Below, one piece after another: positions 25,915 to 34,407 of a stretch of DNA of 42,776 bases. Origin of the DNA: Dyadobacter koreensis (lineage in GTDB: Bacteria; Bacteroidota; Bacteroidia; Cytophagales; Spirosomataceae); assembly GCF_900108855.1 (NCBI RefSeq), contig NZ_FNXY01000005.1, forward strand, positions 99,261-142,036, written 5' to 3'. Each line of letters begins with the position of its first letter. Within the stretch, counting starts at the first letter, position 1. Below the pieces are notes generated by a model. The model did not search any database and had not been told where the DNA came from. It saw only the letters and a list, made by a program, of their open reading frames with translations. Position numbers and translations under genes: made by a program.

Positions 25915-25942
25915 TCTGACCGATCACCGCCTATAGCTGAGG
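25915..25942. repeat. second heptad array, opposite orientation
   Basis: Four heptads TCTGACC, GATCACC, GCCTATA and GCTGAGG lie on the other strand sense from the neighbouring 25849 array and match the orientation of 5121 and 6639. TCGGT (25909-25913) / ACCGA (25919-25923) forms a small stem across its first unit. Confidence 0.45.
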
Positions 25943-25947
25943 TAATT

Positions 25948-26589
25948 TTATTTAGAACCGTAAGCCAGATCGCCTGCATCTCCCAGGCCTGGAACGATAT
26001 AATATTGTTCGTTCAATCTTTCGTCTACTGCACCAACCCACAATCTGCATTGCGGAACACGTTTTTGCAGAAAATCAACGCCTTCCGGACTTGCAATTAC
26101 CGATGCAATATGCGTTTGAGCAGGTATTCCGAAACGTAAAAGTGCATGATAAACTTTTTCCAGCGAGCGTCCTGTTGCTAACATCGGATCGATAAGTATC
26201 AATGTTTTACCACTCAGGTCCGGACTGGTGATATAGTCCATTTCTACTTCAAATTCATCATCTTTAAGATTATGTCCGCGGTATGCGCCAACAAATGCAT
26301 TATCAGCCTGATCAAATATGTTAAGAAATCCCTGGTGAAGCGGCAGTCCGGCACGCAGAATCGTGGCAAGCACAATCGGCTGGAGCAGTGAGCGGGAAGG
26401 TGCTTTACCCAACGGAGTTTCTACGGATTCTGACCGGTAAGTAAGAGTTTTTGAAATTTCATAAGCAAGTACTTCTCCAACACGTTCAATGTTGCGGCGG
26501 AACCTCATCCGGTCTTTCTGACAGTCAACGTCGCGTAATTCTGCAATGAAATGATCAACGATAGAAGGCTTCTGGGACAGTAAAAACAT
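25948..26589 (-). CDS. upp: uracil phosphoribosyltransferase
   Basis: Salvages uracil to UMP using PRPP. The PRPP-binding loop ILIDPMLATGRS is at 131-142, and the C-terminal uracil-binding motif GLGDAGDLAYGSK closes the protein, where Tyr stands in place of the more common Phe before Gly. Length 213 is typical of the family. It is divergent from the Wzi-like gene over 126 bp and convergent with the TonB receptor. Confidence 0.95.
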   Translation of the reverse strand: MFLLSQKPSIVDHFIAELRDVDCQKDRMRFRRNIERVGEVLAYEISKTLTYRSESVETPLGKAPSRSLLQPIVLATILRAGLPLHQGFLNIFDQADNAFVGAYRGHNLKDDEFEVEMDYITSPDLSGKTLILIDPMLATGRSLEKVYHALLRFGIPAQTHIASVIASPEGVDFLQKRVPQCRLWVGAVDERLNEQYYIVPGLGDAGDLAYGSK

Positions 26590-26669
26590 AACTTTGATTG
26601 TATTTTAACCTATTCGATATAAGATATTACAATTTGATTGACGAAATTTGACACTTTCGATCCAATTAC

Positions 26670-26685
26670 TTGGCGGAATTGCCAA
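26670..26685. promoter_or_regulatory. TTGGC-N6-GCCAA palindrome between upp and the Wzi-like gene
   Basis: TTGGC (26670-26674) and GCCAA (26681-26685) are symmetric with a 6-base spacer, 31 bp before the Wzi-like start and 81 bp before upp. It is a short site that could occur by chance. Confidence 0.25.
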
Positions 26686-26715
26686 TCTTTACCTGCATAA
26701 TAGAATCTATTATCT

Positions 26716-28485
26716 ATGAACCAACGCTTCGACAAGTTCTTTATATATGCTTTTTTTATACTAATTACGTCATCCTATGCTCAGGCGCAGAGTAGTTTTG
26801 TTCCAATAAACGACGATTATTATCACCTTATCGACCGGTTAGAAATCAAGCGGGGTAAGTTTTCCGAGGGATTTCATTCAAATGTAAAACCATTTGAGAG
26901 AAAGGCAATCGTTCAGCTGACGGATTCTATATTAAAAGAAGGAAATGTTTCTCTGACGGAGCGCGATTGGGAAACAATTGACTATTTACGAGAAGACAGC
27001 TGGGAATTTACAAACGGATTTGCCGCAACGGATTCCGCACGGTACGCCAGACTTTCCCGTCTGGATCCGGGAAATAAATTTAAAGTATTTAAGGGAAGAA
27101 AAGCGAACGGACAACGAAAATTCTGGCAGCACACTGCGGATTTTTACAGTTATCACGACAAAGATTTTGACCTGCATTTAAATTTTACAACCAATAATTT
27201 TATCGGCAGCGATAACAATGTGAGTTCGCCGCTTTGGCTGACGGGCCGGGGCATCGAAATCCGTGGGATGATCAATGAAAAACTTGGGTTTTATACTTTT
27301 GTTGGAGACAATCAGGGTGTATTTCCAAAGTATGTAACGGATTATACCAGGAGATATAATTTCCCCGGTGAAGGTCTTGCCAAGAAAATACAGAATGAAC
27401 GAGGAGTTGATTTTTTGTCTGCTCGTGGGTATATCACTTTTCGTCCACTAAAAAGTATTAATGTAAAATTTGGCCAGGATGTCAATGTTTTTGGAAGCGG
27501 TTACCGCTCGTTGCTTCTTTCTGATAACAGCAGTCCCTATTTATTTCTTCGGATTGACACTCAGCTTGGCCGTTTTAAATATACCAACTTGTGGACCAGC
27601 ATGGTTAACGAGCAGGAAAGCAAAGGCCTTCTGCGGTCAAAAAAATTCGCAGCTGTTCATCATTTGAGTATCAACCTTACTGATAAAATAAACGTCGGCG
27701 TTTTTGAAGCGGAAGTTTTCAGCCGTGATTCAACCAGCGGAGGTTATGATCTGAATTATCTTAACCCGATTATTTTTTACCGTTATGTTGAATCCTATAT
27801 CGGAAGCGAGGATAATGCGCTGCTTGGTTTTGACTTTAAATGGCTCGTCGGTAAGAAAGCTTCTATTTACAGCCAGTTTGTTTTAGATGAGTTTTTAACA
27901 AAACATATGTTCAACGGCGACGGATCCTGGACAAATAAATATAGTTTTCAGTTGGGGGGGAAAGTGGTTGACGCCTTTGGAATTCCTAATCTGGATTTGC
28001 AGTTGGAAACCAATATCGTGAGGCCTTATACCTATTCTCATAAAGATGGTGGAAGGAATTATGTGCATTATAATCAATCGCTTGCGCATCCACTCGGTGC
28101 AAATTTTAAAGAATACATTGGTATCCTGAGGTATAAGGCGACGCCGCGACTTTCGATTTACGGAACACAAACCTTTACAGATCAAGGATTGGATCCAACC
28201 GGCGCTTTTACAAATTATGGCGCGAATATCCTTCTGGATTATGATACGAGAACGGGCGTAAATCCCGCAGATAATGATTATGGGCACAAAATCGGACAGG
28301 GAATTTCTGCAAAAACTTCCTTTACAGACCTACGTTTGACATATTCGCTGGCTCATAATTTATTTCTTGACGGCCGCTGTTTAATCCGAAACACAAAATC
28401 CGCGGATGTGAACGTAGCTCAAAAAACAAATGTTTTTTCATTTGCCATCCGTTATAACATGGCATACCGAAATCAGACTTTCTGA
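26716..28485 (+). CDS. Wzi-like outer-membrane beta-barrel protein
   Basis: An outer-membrane barrel of 589 residues with a signal peptide (1-24, ending AQAQ). The N-terminal FVPINDDYYHLIDRLEIKRG and following helical segment, then alternating amphipathic strands (NEKLGFYTFVGDNQGVFPKYV; SINVKFGQDVNVFGSGYRS), fit Bacteroidota proteins annotated as capsule-assembly Wzi-like. Wzi in E. coli anchors capsule at the surface; that role here is only inferred from the family. The last residues of the barrel end in FAIRYNMAYRN before a short tail. No capsule locus is adjacent. A stem overlapping the stop codon may terminate it. Confidence 0.65.
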   Translation: MNQRFDKFFIYAFFILITSSYAQAQSSFVPINDDYYHLIDRLEIKRGKFSEGFHSNVKPFERKAIVQLTDSILKEGNVSLTERDWETIDYLREDSWEFTNGFAATDSARYARLSRLDPGNKFKVFKGRKANGQRKFWQHTADFYSYHDKDFDLHLNFTTNNFIGSDNNVSSPLWLTGRGIEIRGMINEKLGFYTFVGDNQGVFPKYVTDYTRRYNFPGEGLAKKIQNERGVDFLSARGYITFRPLKSINVKFGQDVNVFGSGYRSLLLSDNSSPYLFLRIDTQLGRFKYTNLWTSMVNEQESKGLLRSKKFAAVHHLSINLTDKINVGVFEAEVFSRDSTSGGYDLNYLNPIIFYRYVESYIGSEDNALLGFDFKWLVGKKASIYSQFVLDEFLTKHMFNGDGSWTNKYSFQLGGKVVDAFGIPNLDLQLETNIVRPYTYSHKDGGRNYVHYNQSLAHPLGANFKEYIGILRYKATPRLSIYGTQTFTDQGLDPTGAFTNYGANILLDYDTRTGVNPADNDYGHKIGQGISAKTSFTDLRLTYSLAHNLFLDGRCLIRNTKSADVNVAQKTNVFSFAIRYNMAYRNQTF

Positions 28486-28490
28486 TTTTG
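28468..28490 (+). terminator. hairpin overlapping the Wzi-like stop codon
   Basis: The 7-bp core AAATCAG (28470-28476) / CTGATTT (28482-28488) extends to 9 bp with one wobble around a 5-base loop, and the right arm ends in four Ts. The TGA stop (28483-28485) is inside the right arm. Confidence 0.45.
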
Positions 28491-28590
28491 TGACTTCATC
28501 ATTAAAAAAACGTATCTATAAAGTATTGAAGGAAATAAATATTTTCAGTTTTGATTTTATTTAAATCCTGAATACAGATCATTCTTAAAT

Positions 28591-29454
28591 ATGGAAACCA
28601 ACCCGCATGTATTACGCGATTTAATTCACCTGGCGTTAATTGAAGATATAGGAGACGGAGATCACTCATCATTATCCAGCGTGCCGGCGACCGCCATGAA
28701 AAAGGCACGTTTGCTGGTAAAACAGGATGGAATTTTGGCAGGTGTTGAAGTTGCCCTCGTTATTTTGGAAGAAACAGCGGAGTTATACAATCATCCAAAA
28801 GCTAAAGTGGAGGTATTTATCCAGGATGGTGCGCGTATCAAAGTTGGAGATATTGTTTTGACGATCGAAGCAAGCGCCCAGTTAATTCTAAAAGCGGAGC
28901 GGCTTTTGTTGAACATCATGCAGCGAATGAGCGGTATTGCAACTTATGCGCGAGAAATGGTTGATATTATTGGTGACTTGCCCGTAAAATTGCTGGATAC
29001 GCGTAAAACGACACCTAATTTTCGTCTTTTTGAGAAAATGGCAACTAAAATTGGGGGCGCGGTTAACCACCGGATGGGGCTTTACGATATGATTATGCTG
29101 AAAGATAATCATGTCGATTATGCAGGAGGAATTGAAGCCGCGATTACGAACGCAAGAAATTATCTTAAAGAAAACGGTAAGAATTTAAGGATTGAAATAG
29201 AGACACGCAACCTGGCGGAGGTGGATGAAGTTTTACGCGTCGGCCAGGTAGATATTATCATGCTGGATAATTTTTCACTCGCTGATATGCGCGAAGCGGT
29301 GAAACGGATTAACGGACGTTTTGAAACGGAAGCTTCCGGAAATATTACCGAAAAAACATTGCGCGCAGTCGCAGAAACGGGAATTGATTCCATTTCAAGC
29401 GGCGCATTAACTCACCAGATACAAAGTCTGGATTTAAGTTTAAAAGCTTTTTGA
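28591..29454 (+). CDS. nadC: nicotinate-nucleotide diphosphorylase (carboxylating)
   Basis: Quinolinate phosphoribosyltransferase: converts quinolinate and PRPP to nicotinate mononucleotide in de novo NAD synthesis. The 287-residue protein has DTRKTTPNFR at 136-145, GGAVNHRMGLYDMIMLKDNH at 155-174 and IEIETRNLAEV, with DIIMLDNF and the C-terminal SSGALTH loop. These cover the quinolinate and PRPP contacts. nadA and nadB are not adjacent. The next gene starts 22 bp on, with a large stem-loop over its first codons. Confidence 0.96.
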   Translation: METNPHVLRDLIHLALIEDIGDGDHSSLSSVPATAMKKARLLVKQDGILAGVEVALVILEETAELYNHPKAKVEVFIQDGARIKVGDIVLTIEASAQLILKAERLLLNIMQRMSGIATYAREMVDIIGDLPVKLLDTRKTTPNFRLFEKMATKIGGAVNHRMGLYDMIMLKDNHVDYAGGIEAAITNARNYLKENGKNLRIEIETRNLAEVDEVLRVGQVDIIMLDNFSLADMREAVKRINGRFETEASGNITEKTLRAVAETGIDSISSGALTHQIQSLDLSLKAF

Positions 29455-29476
29455 CCTTAACTCAAATCCATTAGCG

Positions 29477-31609
29477 ATGAGGAAAGATAACCGGAAATCG
29501 CACGTGAAACCTGAGATCAGGCATTCATGTGCGATTTTTCGGTTATATGTTTTAACAGTTTTATGCATATTTATTCCTCTCCGGAAACTGGTTGCACAAG
29601 AACCGCCACGTCCCGAAATTGATATCAATCAGTTTATTCAGGATCTGATCCCCATCGCTTCGGAGGATAATATTAATGAAGGATTGTTTGAAATATTATT
29701 TCAACTTTATACCAATCCCCTCGATCTGAATGTCGTAACAACTGACGATCTGGCCTCAACAATGCTGTTGTCTGAAATCCAGATTAATTCCTTTTTTGAA
29801 TATCGTCAAAAGTTAGGTCCGTTTATTTCGCTTTACGAATTGCAGGCCGTACCTGATTTTGATTTAATCACGATAAAAAAACTATTGCCTTTTGTGATTC
29901 TTCGGCCCAAACCGTTGCCATTGAGAGAATCTTTCAAAAACCCAACCCAACATTTTCTATTGGTTCGTTCCGGGCGGATTTTAGAACAGCAAAAGGGATT
30001 TTCGGAAATTGATACCTCGGGGCGTTCCACTTCCCGTTATGCCGGGAAGCCTCTGTATGGAAGTATCCGTTATCGATATGCCCGTGCGGGACAATATAGT
30101 TTTGGCTTTACGATGGAAAATGATGCTGGCGAAGCGTTGACCTGGAAACCCGGAAGACAAATTTTCGGTGCCGATTTTACATCCTTTCACGCCCAGATCA
30201 TAAATCGTGGAAAAATCAAAAATCTCGTTGTTGGTGATTTTCAAATGCAAGCCGGACAAGGCTTGATCATGTCAGGAGGTTTCTCACTGGGAAAAGGCTC
30301 GGAAGTGATCAGGACAACATACAGAAGTACAATTGGTTTGCGTCCTTTCACCTCTGTTTTGGAAGCGGGCTTCTTTCGTGGAATTGCTGCTACCTATGCG
30401 GCTCGAAAGAATTTGGATGTGACTTTGTTTTATTCATATACAAGAAGAGATGGCAGCGTTGAAAATAATGCGACGGTTCAGGATGAGTTAACTGTTTCAA
30501 CATTACAGATATCTGGCTATCATCGGACGATAACCGAACGCGCCAATCATGGGGCTGTTGGAGAACAAAATATTGGATTTCATACGCTTTACAAGTTGCG
30601 TTCGCAGCGTGGACAAATTGGGATTTCGGTTTTGAATACATTTTACAATGCCACTTTACACAAGAAAGATGAGCTATACAACAATTTTGAATTTCAGGGA
30701 AATCAGAATATCGTTTTCGGAATTCATGGAGATTACCGCTGGCAGAATATGCACTTTTTCGGAGAAGGTGCGCGGTCGAAAAGTGGTGGAGTAGGTGGCC
30801 TTGCTGGTTTTATCACCGGACTCGGAAAAACGGTTGATTTCACTTTGCTGTTACGACATTATGATCGCGATTTTCATTCCCTATATGGAGGATCGATCAG
30901 TGAAGCAACGAGGCCTGTTAATGAAACCGGCGTCTACTGGGGACTTCGTTATGCTCCGAACCGGCGCTGGCAATTCAGCGGATTTTACGATCGTTTTCAT
31001 TTCCCATGGCTGAAATATCAAATCAATGCGCCGTCTGACGGTCAGGATTATTTTCTTCACGCACTTTGGAAACCGAATAAGAGGTTAAATATGTATGCTG
31101 TTTTTCATGAAAAACATAAAGCGCATAATGAGCCGGATTCACCTTTTCCGATACCGCAGGTGTTGACAACAGTTCGCAGAACCGTAATGATTAATTTTGA
31201 GTATGAAGTTCCGTTAAAATTCTCAGTTCGCACGCGCTTGCAGGGCGGCGATTTCTGGTATGAAGGAAAATCAAAATCTTCCGGTTTTACCATTGTTCAG
31301 GATTTGAATTACCGTCTCTCAAAAATAGAAATCAGTGCGCGGATTGCTTTTTTCAAAACTGATAATTACGATAGCCGGCAATATGTTTATGAGAAAGACA
31401 TGTTGTATGCATTTTCACTTCCGGCCTACTATGACCAGGGAACGCGGCACTATCTGATGCTTCGTTATCCGCTTTTTCAGAAAATGAAACTATGGATTCG
31501 CTGGTCTCAGACAAGGTATGTCAAACTGGAAGAAATAAGCTCAGGTCTTAATGAGATACAGGGGAAAAAGCGCAGTGAATTGAAAGCGCAGCTCATGTAT
31601 CAGTTTTGA
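29477..31609 (+). CDS. outer-membrane beta-barrel protein with N-terminal helix-hairpin-helix segment
   Basis: A 710-residue envelope protein of unknown function. From the ATG at 29477 a long basic stretch precedes the hydrophobic signal core and VAQ cleavage site near residue 41. Residues 45-140 hold ComEA/HhH-like repeats (NPLDLNVVTTDDLASTMLLSE; FFEYRQKLGPFISLYELQAV). Residues 150-710 are alternating strands of a large barrel ending in LKAQLMYQF with a C-terminal Phe. An in-frame GTG at 29504 would give a shorter, more usual signal peptide. The first codons lie in a very long stem-loop (29487-29546). The HhH part is more likely a fold relic or adapter than a DNA-binding site. Confidence 0.7.
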   Translation: MRKDNRKSHVKPEIRHSCAIFRLYVLTVLCIFIPLRKLVAQEPPRPEIDINQFIQDLIPIASEDNINEGLFEILFQLYTNPLDLNVVTTDDLASTMLLSEIQINSFFEYRQKLGPFISLYELQAVPDFDLITIKKLLPFVILRPKPLPLRESFKNPTQHFLLVRSGRILEQQKGFSEIDTSGRSTSRYAGKPLYGSIRYRYARAGQYSFGFTMENDAGEALTWKPGRQIFGADFTSFHAQIINRGKIKNLVVGDFQMQAGQGLIMSGGFSLGKGSEVIRTTYRSTIGLRPFTSVLEAGFFRGIAATYAARKNLDVTLFYSYTRRDGSVENNATVQDELTVSTLQISGYHRTITERANHGAVGEQNIGFHTLYKLRSQRGQIGISVLNTFYNATLHKKDELYNNFEFQGNQNIVFGIHGDYRWQNMHFFGEGARSKSGGVGGLAGFITGLGKTVDFTLLLRHYDRDFHSLYGGSISEATRPVNETGVYWGLRYAPNRRWQFSGFYDRFHFPWLKYQINAPSDGQDYFLHALWKPNKRLNMYAVFHEKHKAHNEPDSPFPIPQVLTTVRRTVMINFEYEVPLKFSVRTRLQGGDFWYEGKSKSSGFTIVQDLNYRLSKIEISARIAFFKTDNYDSRQYVYEKDMLYAFSLPAYYDQGTRHYLMLRYPLFQKMKLWIRWSQTRYVKLEEISSGLNEIQGKKRSELKAQLMYQF
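29487..29546 (+). terminator. very long stem-loop behind nadC, overlapping the next gene's start
   Basis: 29487-29508 pairs with 29524-29546 over about 22 bp (core AATCGCAC / GTGCGATT, one bulge and a few wobbles), and CCTG/CAGG closes an inner stem around AGAT. The right arm contains five Ts. It lies 33 bp after the nadC stop and inside codons 4-24 of the downstream reading frame. It may be a terminator or attenuator; the overlap with coding sequence is unusual. Confidence 0.65.
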
Positions 31610-31614
31610 ATCGT

Positions 31615-31622
31615 TACTTTTG
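31615..31622 (+). promoter_or_regulatory. possible -7 element upstream of recQ
   Basis: TACTTTTG fits TAnnTTTG, 6 bp after the preceding stop and 96 bp before recQ. There is no TTG at 19-21 bp upstream, so this is weak. Confidence 0.25.
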
Positions 31623-31683
31623 CAGATATTTTCGTTTTATCATTACAATGTTCAGGTTCGAAACAGGAAAAAATCTTGTAAAA

Positions 31684-31711
31684 CCGCAATCGCTGACCGC
31701 TTCGCAATCAC
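31684..31711. repeat. weak heptad array before recQ
   Basis: CCGCAAT, CGCTGAC, CGCTTCG and CAATCAC can be read in register, ending 6 bp before the recQ ATG. It shares GCTGACCG with the array at 6639 and GCTGACCGTT-like words at 5135. Periodicity is weaker than in the other arrays. Confidence 0.3.
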
Positions 31712-31717
31712 TTCATC

Positions 31718-33871
31718 ATGTCTATAACTAAGGAACAGGCTTTAAAACAATTTTATGGTTACGATTCTTTCCGCCCGCAGCAGGCAGAGATAATTGATAC
31801 GGTTATGGCCGGAAATGACTGCCTGGTTTTGATGCCCACAGGTGGAGGGAAATCAGTCTGCTTTCAAATCCCGGCAATTTTACGTGACGGTCTGACCGTT
31901 GTAATTTCTCCATTGATCGCATTGATGAAAGATCAGGTAGAAGCACTTCGGGGAAATGGCATCAATGCAGCTTATCTGAATTCTTCGCTTTCGTCAGCCG
32001 AACAGGATAAGGTCATGTGGCAGCTGAAAATCGGAGAATTAAAATTACTTTACATCGCCCCGGAGCGTCTTTTTTCGGGCAATACTTTTGAGTTTTTAAG
32101 AGATTGGAATGTTTCCCTTTTTGCCATTGATGAGTCACATTGTATTTCCTCCTGGGGACATGATTTTCGTCCGGAATACAGGCAGTTAAATGCTTTGAAA
32201 AAATATTTCCCTCATGTTCCGGTTATTGCTCTGACAGCCACAGCGGATCGTGTAACGCGGAAAGACATATTAAAACAAATTGGAATTGAAGACGCGCAAA
32301 CATTTGTCGCCAGTTTTGACCGGCCCAATTTAAGTTTGAATGTTTTACCGGGAAGAGGCAGAATACAGCAGATTCAGAGTTTTTTGAACAAGCATAACGG
32401 ACAGCCCGGAATCATTTATTGTTTAAGCCGAAAAGGTACTGAAACGGTGACGGCGAGTCTGCAAAAAGCTGGTTTTCAGGCTGAATATTATCACGCAGGT
32501 CTTCCGTCAGAAAAAAGATCAAAAGTGCAGGAGCAGTTTCTGAAAGATGATATTCAGATTATTGTGGCGACGATTGCTTTCGGAATGGGGATTGATAAAT
32601 CCAATGTCCGCTGGGTTATCCATTATAATCTTCCGTCAAACGTAGAAAGCTTTTATCAGGAAATTGGTCGCGCCGGTCGCGATGGATCGCCTTCGGATAC
32701 TGTGCTTTTTTACAGTTATATGGATATCATTACCCGCCAGGAAATGATTACGAATTCGGATCAGTCGGAGGAACAGAAAGAATTATTGAATGCTAAACTG
32801 AACCGGATGAAGCAATACGCGGAAGCGGATATTTGCCGGAGAAGGATTTTGTTAAGTTATTTCAACGAAGCAGTTGATCAGGACTGCGGAAATTGTGATG
32901 TATGCCGCAATCCAAGGTCGCGTTTTGATGCAACAGTTATTGCACAAAAAGCACTTTCAGGCATTGCCCGGACGAAAGAAAAAGTGGCGATGGGAATGCT
33001 GATTGATATTTTACGGGGAAGTAAAAACCGAAATATTTTACAGCATGGTTATGATAAACTTCCAACGTTCGGTGTTGGGCATGATCTGCGCGGCGAGGAA
33101 TGGGCTGAATATATCAGTCAGTTGTTGAATTCCGGTGTGATGGATATCGCTTACGATGAGGCACATTCTTTTAAATTAAATCCTGCGAGTAATCAGGTGT
33201 TATATGGAAAAAGAAGAGTCGAGCTGGTTAAATTTATTCCATTATCTGAAAGAAAATCCAGGGAAGAAGCGAAGCTTCCCAAAGAAAAGCCAAAACAGGA
33301 AATTATCAGAGACGCGCTGTTTGAACGTTTGCGTGTGCTTCGGAAGCAAATTGCAGATCGGATGGGTGTTCCTCCTTATGTGGTATTCACGGATTCTACA
33401 TTATCTGAAATGGCACAAAAACGCCCAATTTCCGAGGCCCAGATGAAAGCTATTTCCGGAATTGGAACTGAGCGCTATCGAAATTATGGAGATACTTTCA
33501 TTAAAGAAATTGTAGCTTTTGCCAAAGAAAATACACAACCCGGAACTCGGATTGCGAAGGGAATGACTTATATAGAAACCTGGGATTTGTTTAAAGCCGG
33601 TTATTCATTGAAGGTAATTGCTGAGAAACGCGACCTTAATCCGGTGAGGATTATTTCCCATTTGGTAAAATTGAAGGAAGATGGTCACGAGATCAATTTG
33701 AAAGCTTTGATTGACCGAAATGTTTACAACATCATCGTTAAAGCTGCTGAGGAATTAAGCATTCGCCGTGACGAGCCTTTGAAGCCTCTTTTTGAATTGC
33801 TGAATGAAAAATATGATTACGGACAGATAAAACTTGCTCTGGCAATTTTGGAAGAGGAGAGAGGAAATTAA
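31718..33871 (+). CDS. recQ: ATP-dependent DNA helicase RecQ
   Basis: A 3'-5' superfamily 2 helicase for recombination and fork repair. The N-terminal LxxxFGxxxFRPxQ-like motif 0 is at 9-22, Walker A TGGGKS at 41-46, DESHCISSWGHDFRP at 138-152 and motif VI QEIGRAGRDG near 312-321. The zinc Cys set (CRR...CGNCDVC) is at about 370-393, followed by a winged helix and an HRDC domain near 530-600. A C-terminal HTH-like segment (WDLFKAGYSLKVIAEKRDL) is present, as in many Bacteroidota RecQ proteins. The TAA stop overlaps the opposite tag stop in a TTAA. Confidence 0.96.
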   Translation: MSITKEQALKQFYGYDSFRPQQAEIIDTVMAGNDCLVLMPTGGGKSVCFQIPAILRDGLTVVISPLIALMKDQVEALRGNGINAAYLNSSLSSAEQDKVMWQLKIGELKLLYIAPERLFSGNTFEFLRDWNVSLFAIDESHCISSWGHDFRPEYRQLNALKKYFPHVPVIALTATADRVTRKDILKQIGIEDAQTFVASFDRPNLSLNVLPGRGRIQQIQSFLNKHNGQPGIIYCLSRKGTETVTASLQKAGFQAEYYHAGLPSEKRSKVQEQFLKDDIQIIVATIAFGMGIDKSNVRWVIHYNLPSNVESFYQEIGRAGRDGSPSDTVLFYSYMDIITRQEMITNSDQSEEQKELLNAKLNRMKQYAEADICRRRILLSYFNEAVDQDCGNCDVCRNPRSRFDATVIAQKALSGIARTKEKVAMGMLIDILRGSKNRNILQHGYDKLPTFGVGHDLRGEEWAEYISQLLNSGVMDIAYDEAHSFKLNPASNQVLYGKRRVELVKFIPLSERKSREEAKLPKEKPKQEIIRDALFERLRVLRKQIADRMGVPPYVVFTDSTLSEMAQKRPISEAQMKAISGIGTERYRNYGDTFIKEIVAFAKENTQPGTRIAKGMTYIETWDLFKAGYSLKVIAEKRDLNPVRIISHLVKLKEDGHEINLKALIDRNVYNIIVKAAEELSIRRDEPLKPLFELLNEKYDYGQIKLALAILEEERGN

Positions 33872-34401
33872 TTTCTCTCGATTTTCTTAAATACCGGACA
33901 TTCAACACTGTGAGCACCAGGCAAATAACCGGTGCTCATTAGAAATTCATTCACGATCTCACCGCCTACGAATTTAAAATTCTTTTTGAATAATTTCAGC
34001 CAGTCAGTTATCGTCAGCGGATGATGTGCGTCAAGCCAATTTTTGAAAGAACCATATTCTTTTTTTAGCTCTACAATTTTTTGTGCATTGACGATAGCAG
34101 CATTTATTTTTAATCGGTTTCGTATGATTCCCGGGTTCTGCAATAATCTTTCCCTGTCTTCTTCGGTATATACAGCGACTTTCTCGATAGAAAAATCGCT
34201 GTAAGCTTTTCGAAAACTATCCTGCTTTCTTAGCATCAAAGTCCAGCTCAGACCTGCCTGATTAATTTCCAGAAGCAATCGCCCAAAAAGCTCATCATCA
34301 TCATCGATTCGAAAACCATATTGATGATCGTGATAATGTTTATGCAATAAATAATCCGGAAGATCGGAAGGATTGTTGTTTACGTAGTCGCAATAAGACA
34401 T
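33868..34401 (-). CDS. tag: DNA-3-methyladenine glycosylase I
   Basis: A base-excision repair enzyme removing 3-methyladenine from alkylated DNA. The zinc-snap ligands are all visible: Cys4 in MSYC, His24 in YHDHQYG, His164 and Cys168 in GAHSVECP. The conserved glutamate Glu45 lies in LLLEINQAGLSW. At 177 residues it is slightly shorter than the E. coli enzyme. It is the second gene of a two-gene minus-strand unit, starting 6 bp after the GyrI-like gene. It overlaps the recQ stop by 4 bp. RecQ and Tag are thus back-to-back repair genes. Confidence 0.95.
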   Translation of the reverse strand: MSYCDYVNNNPSDLPDYLLHKHYHDHQYGFRIDDDDELFGRLLLEINQAGLSWTLMLRKQDSFRKAYSDFSIEKVAVYTEEDRERLLQNPGIIRNRLKINAAIVNAQKIVELKKEYGSFKNWLDAHHPLTITDWLKLFKKNFKFVGGEIVNEFLMSTGYLPGAHSVECPVFKKIERN

Positions 34402-34407
34402 AGAATA

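Noticed and set aside
18806..31609. A polysaccharide-utilisation or capsule locus spanning the glycosidase, manC, TonB receptor and Wzi-like genes
   Set aside because: The genes lie on both strands, are separated by terminators and by upp and nadC, and there is no SusD, glycosyltransferase or flippase gene.
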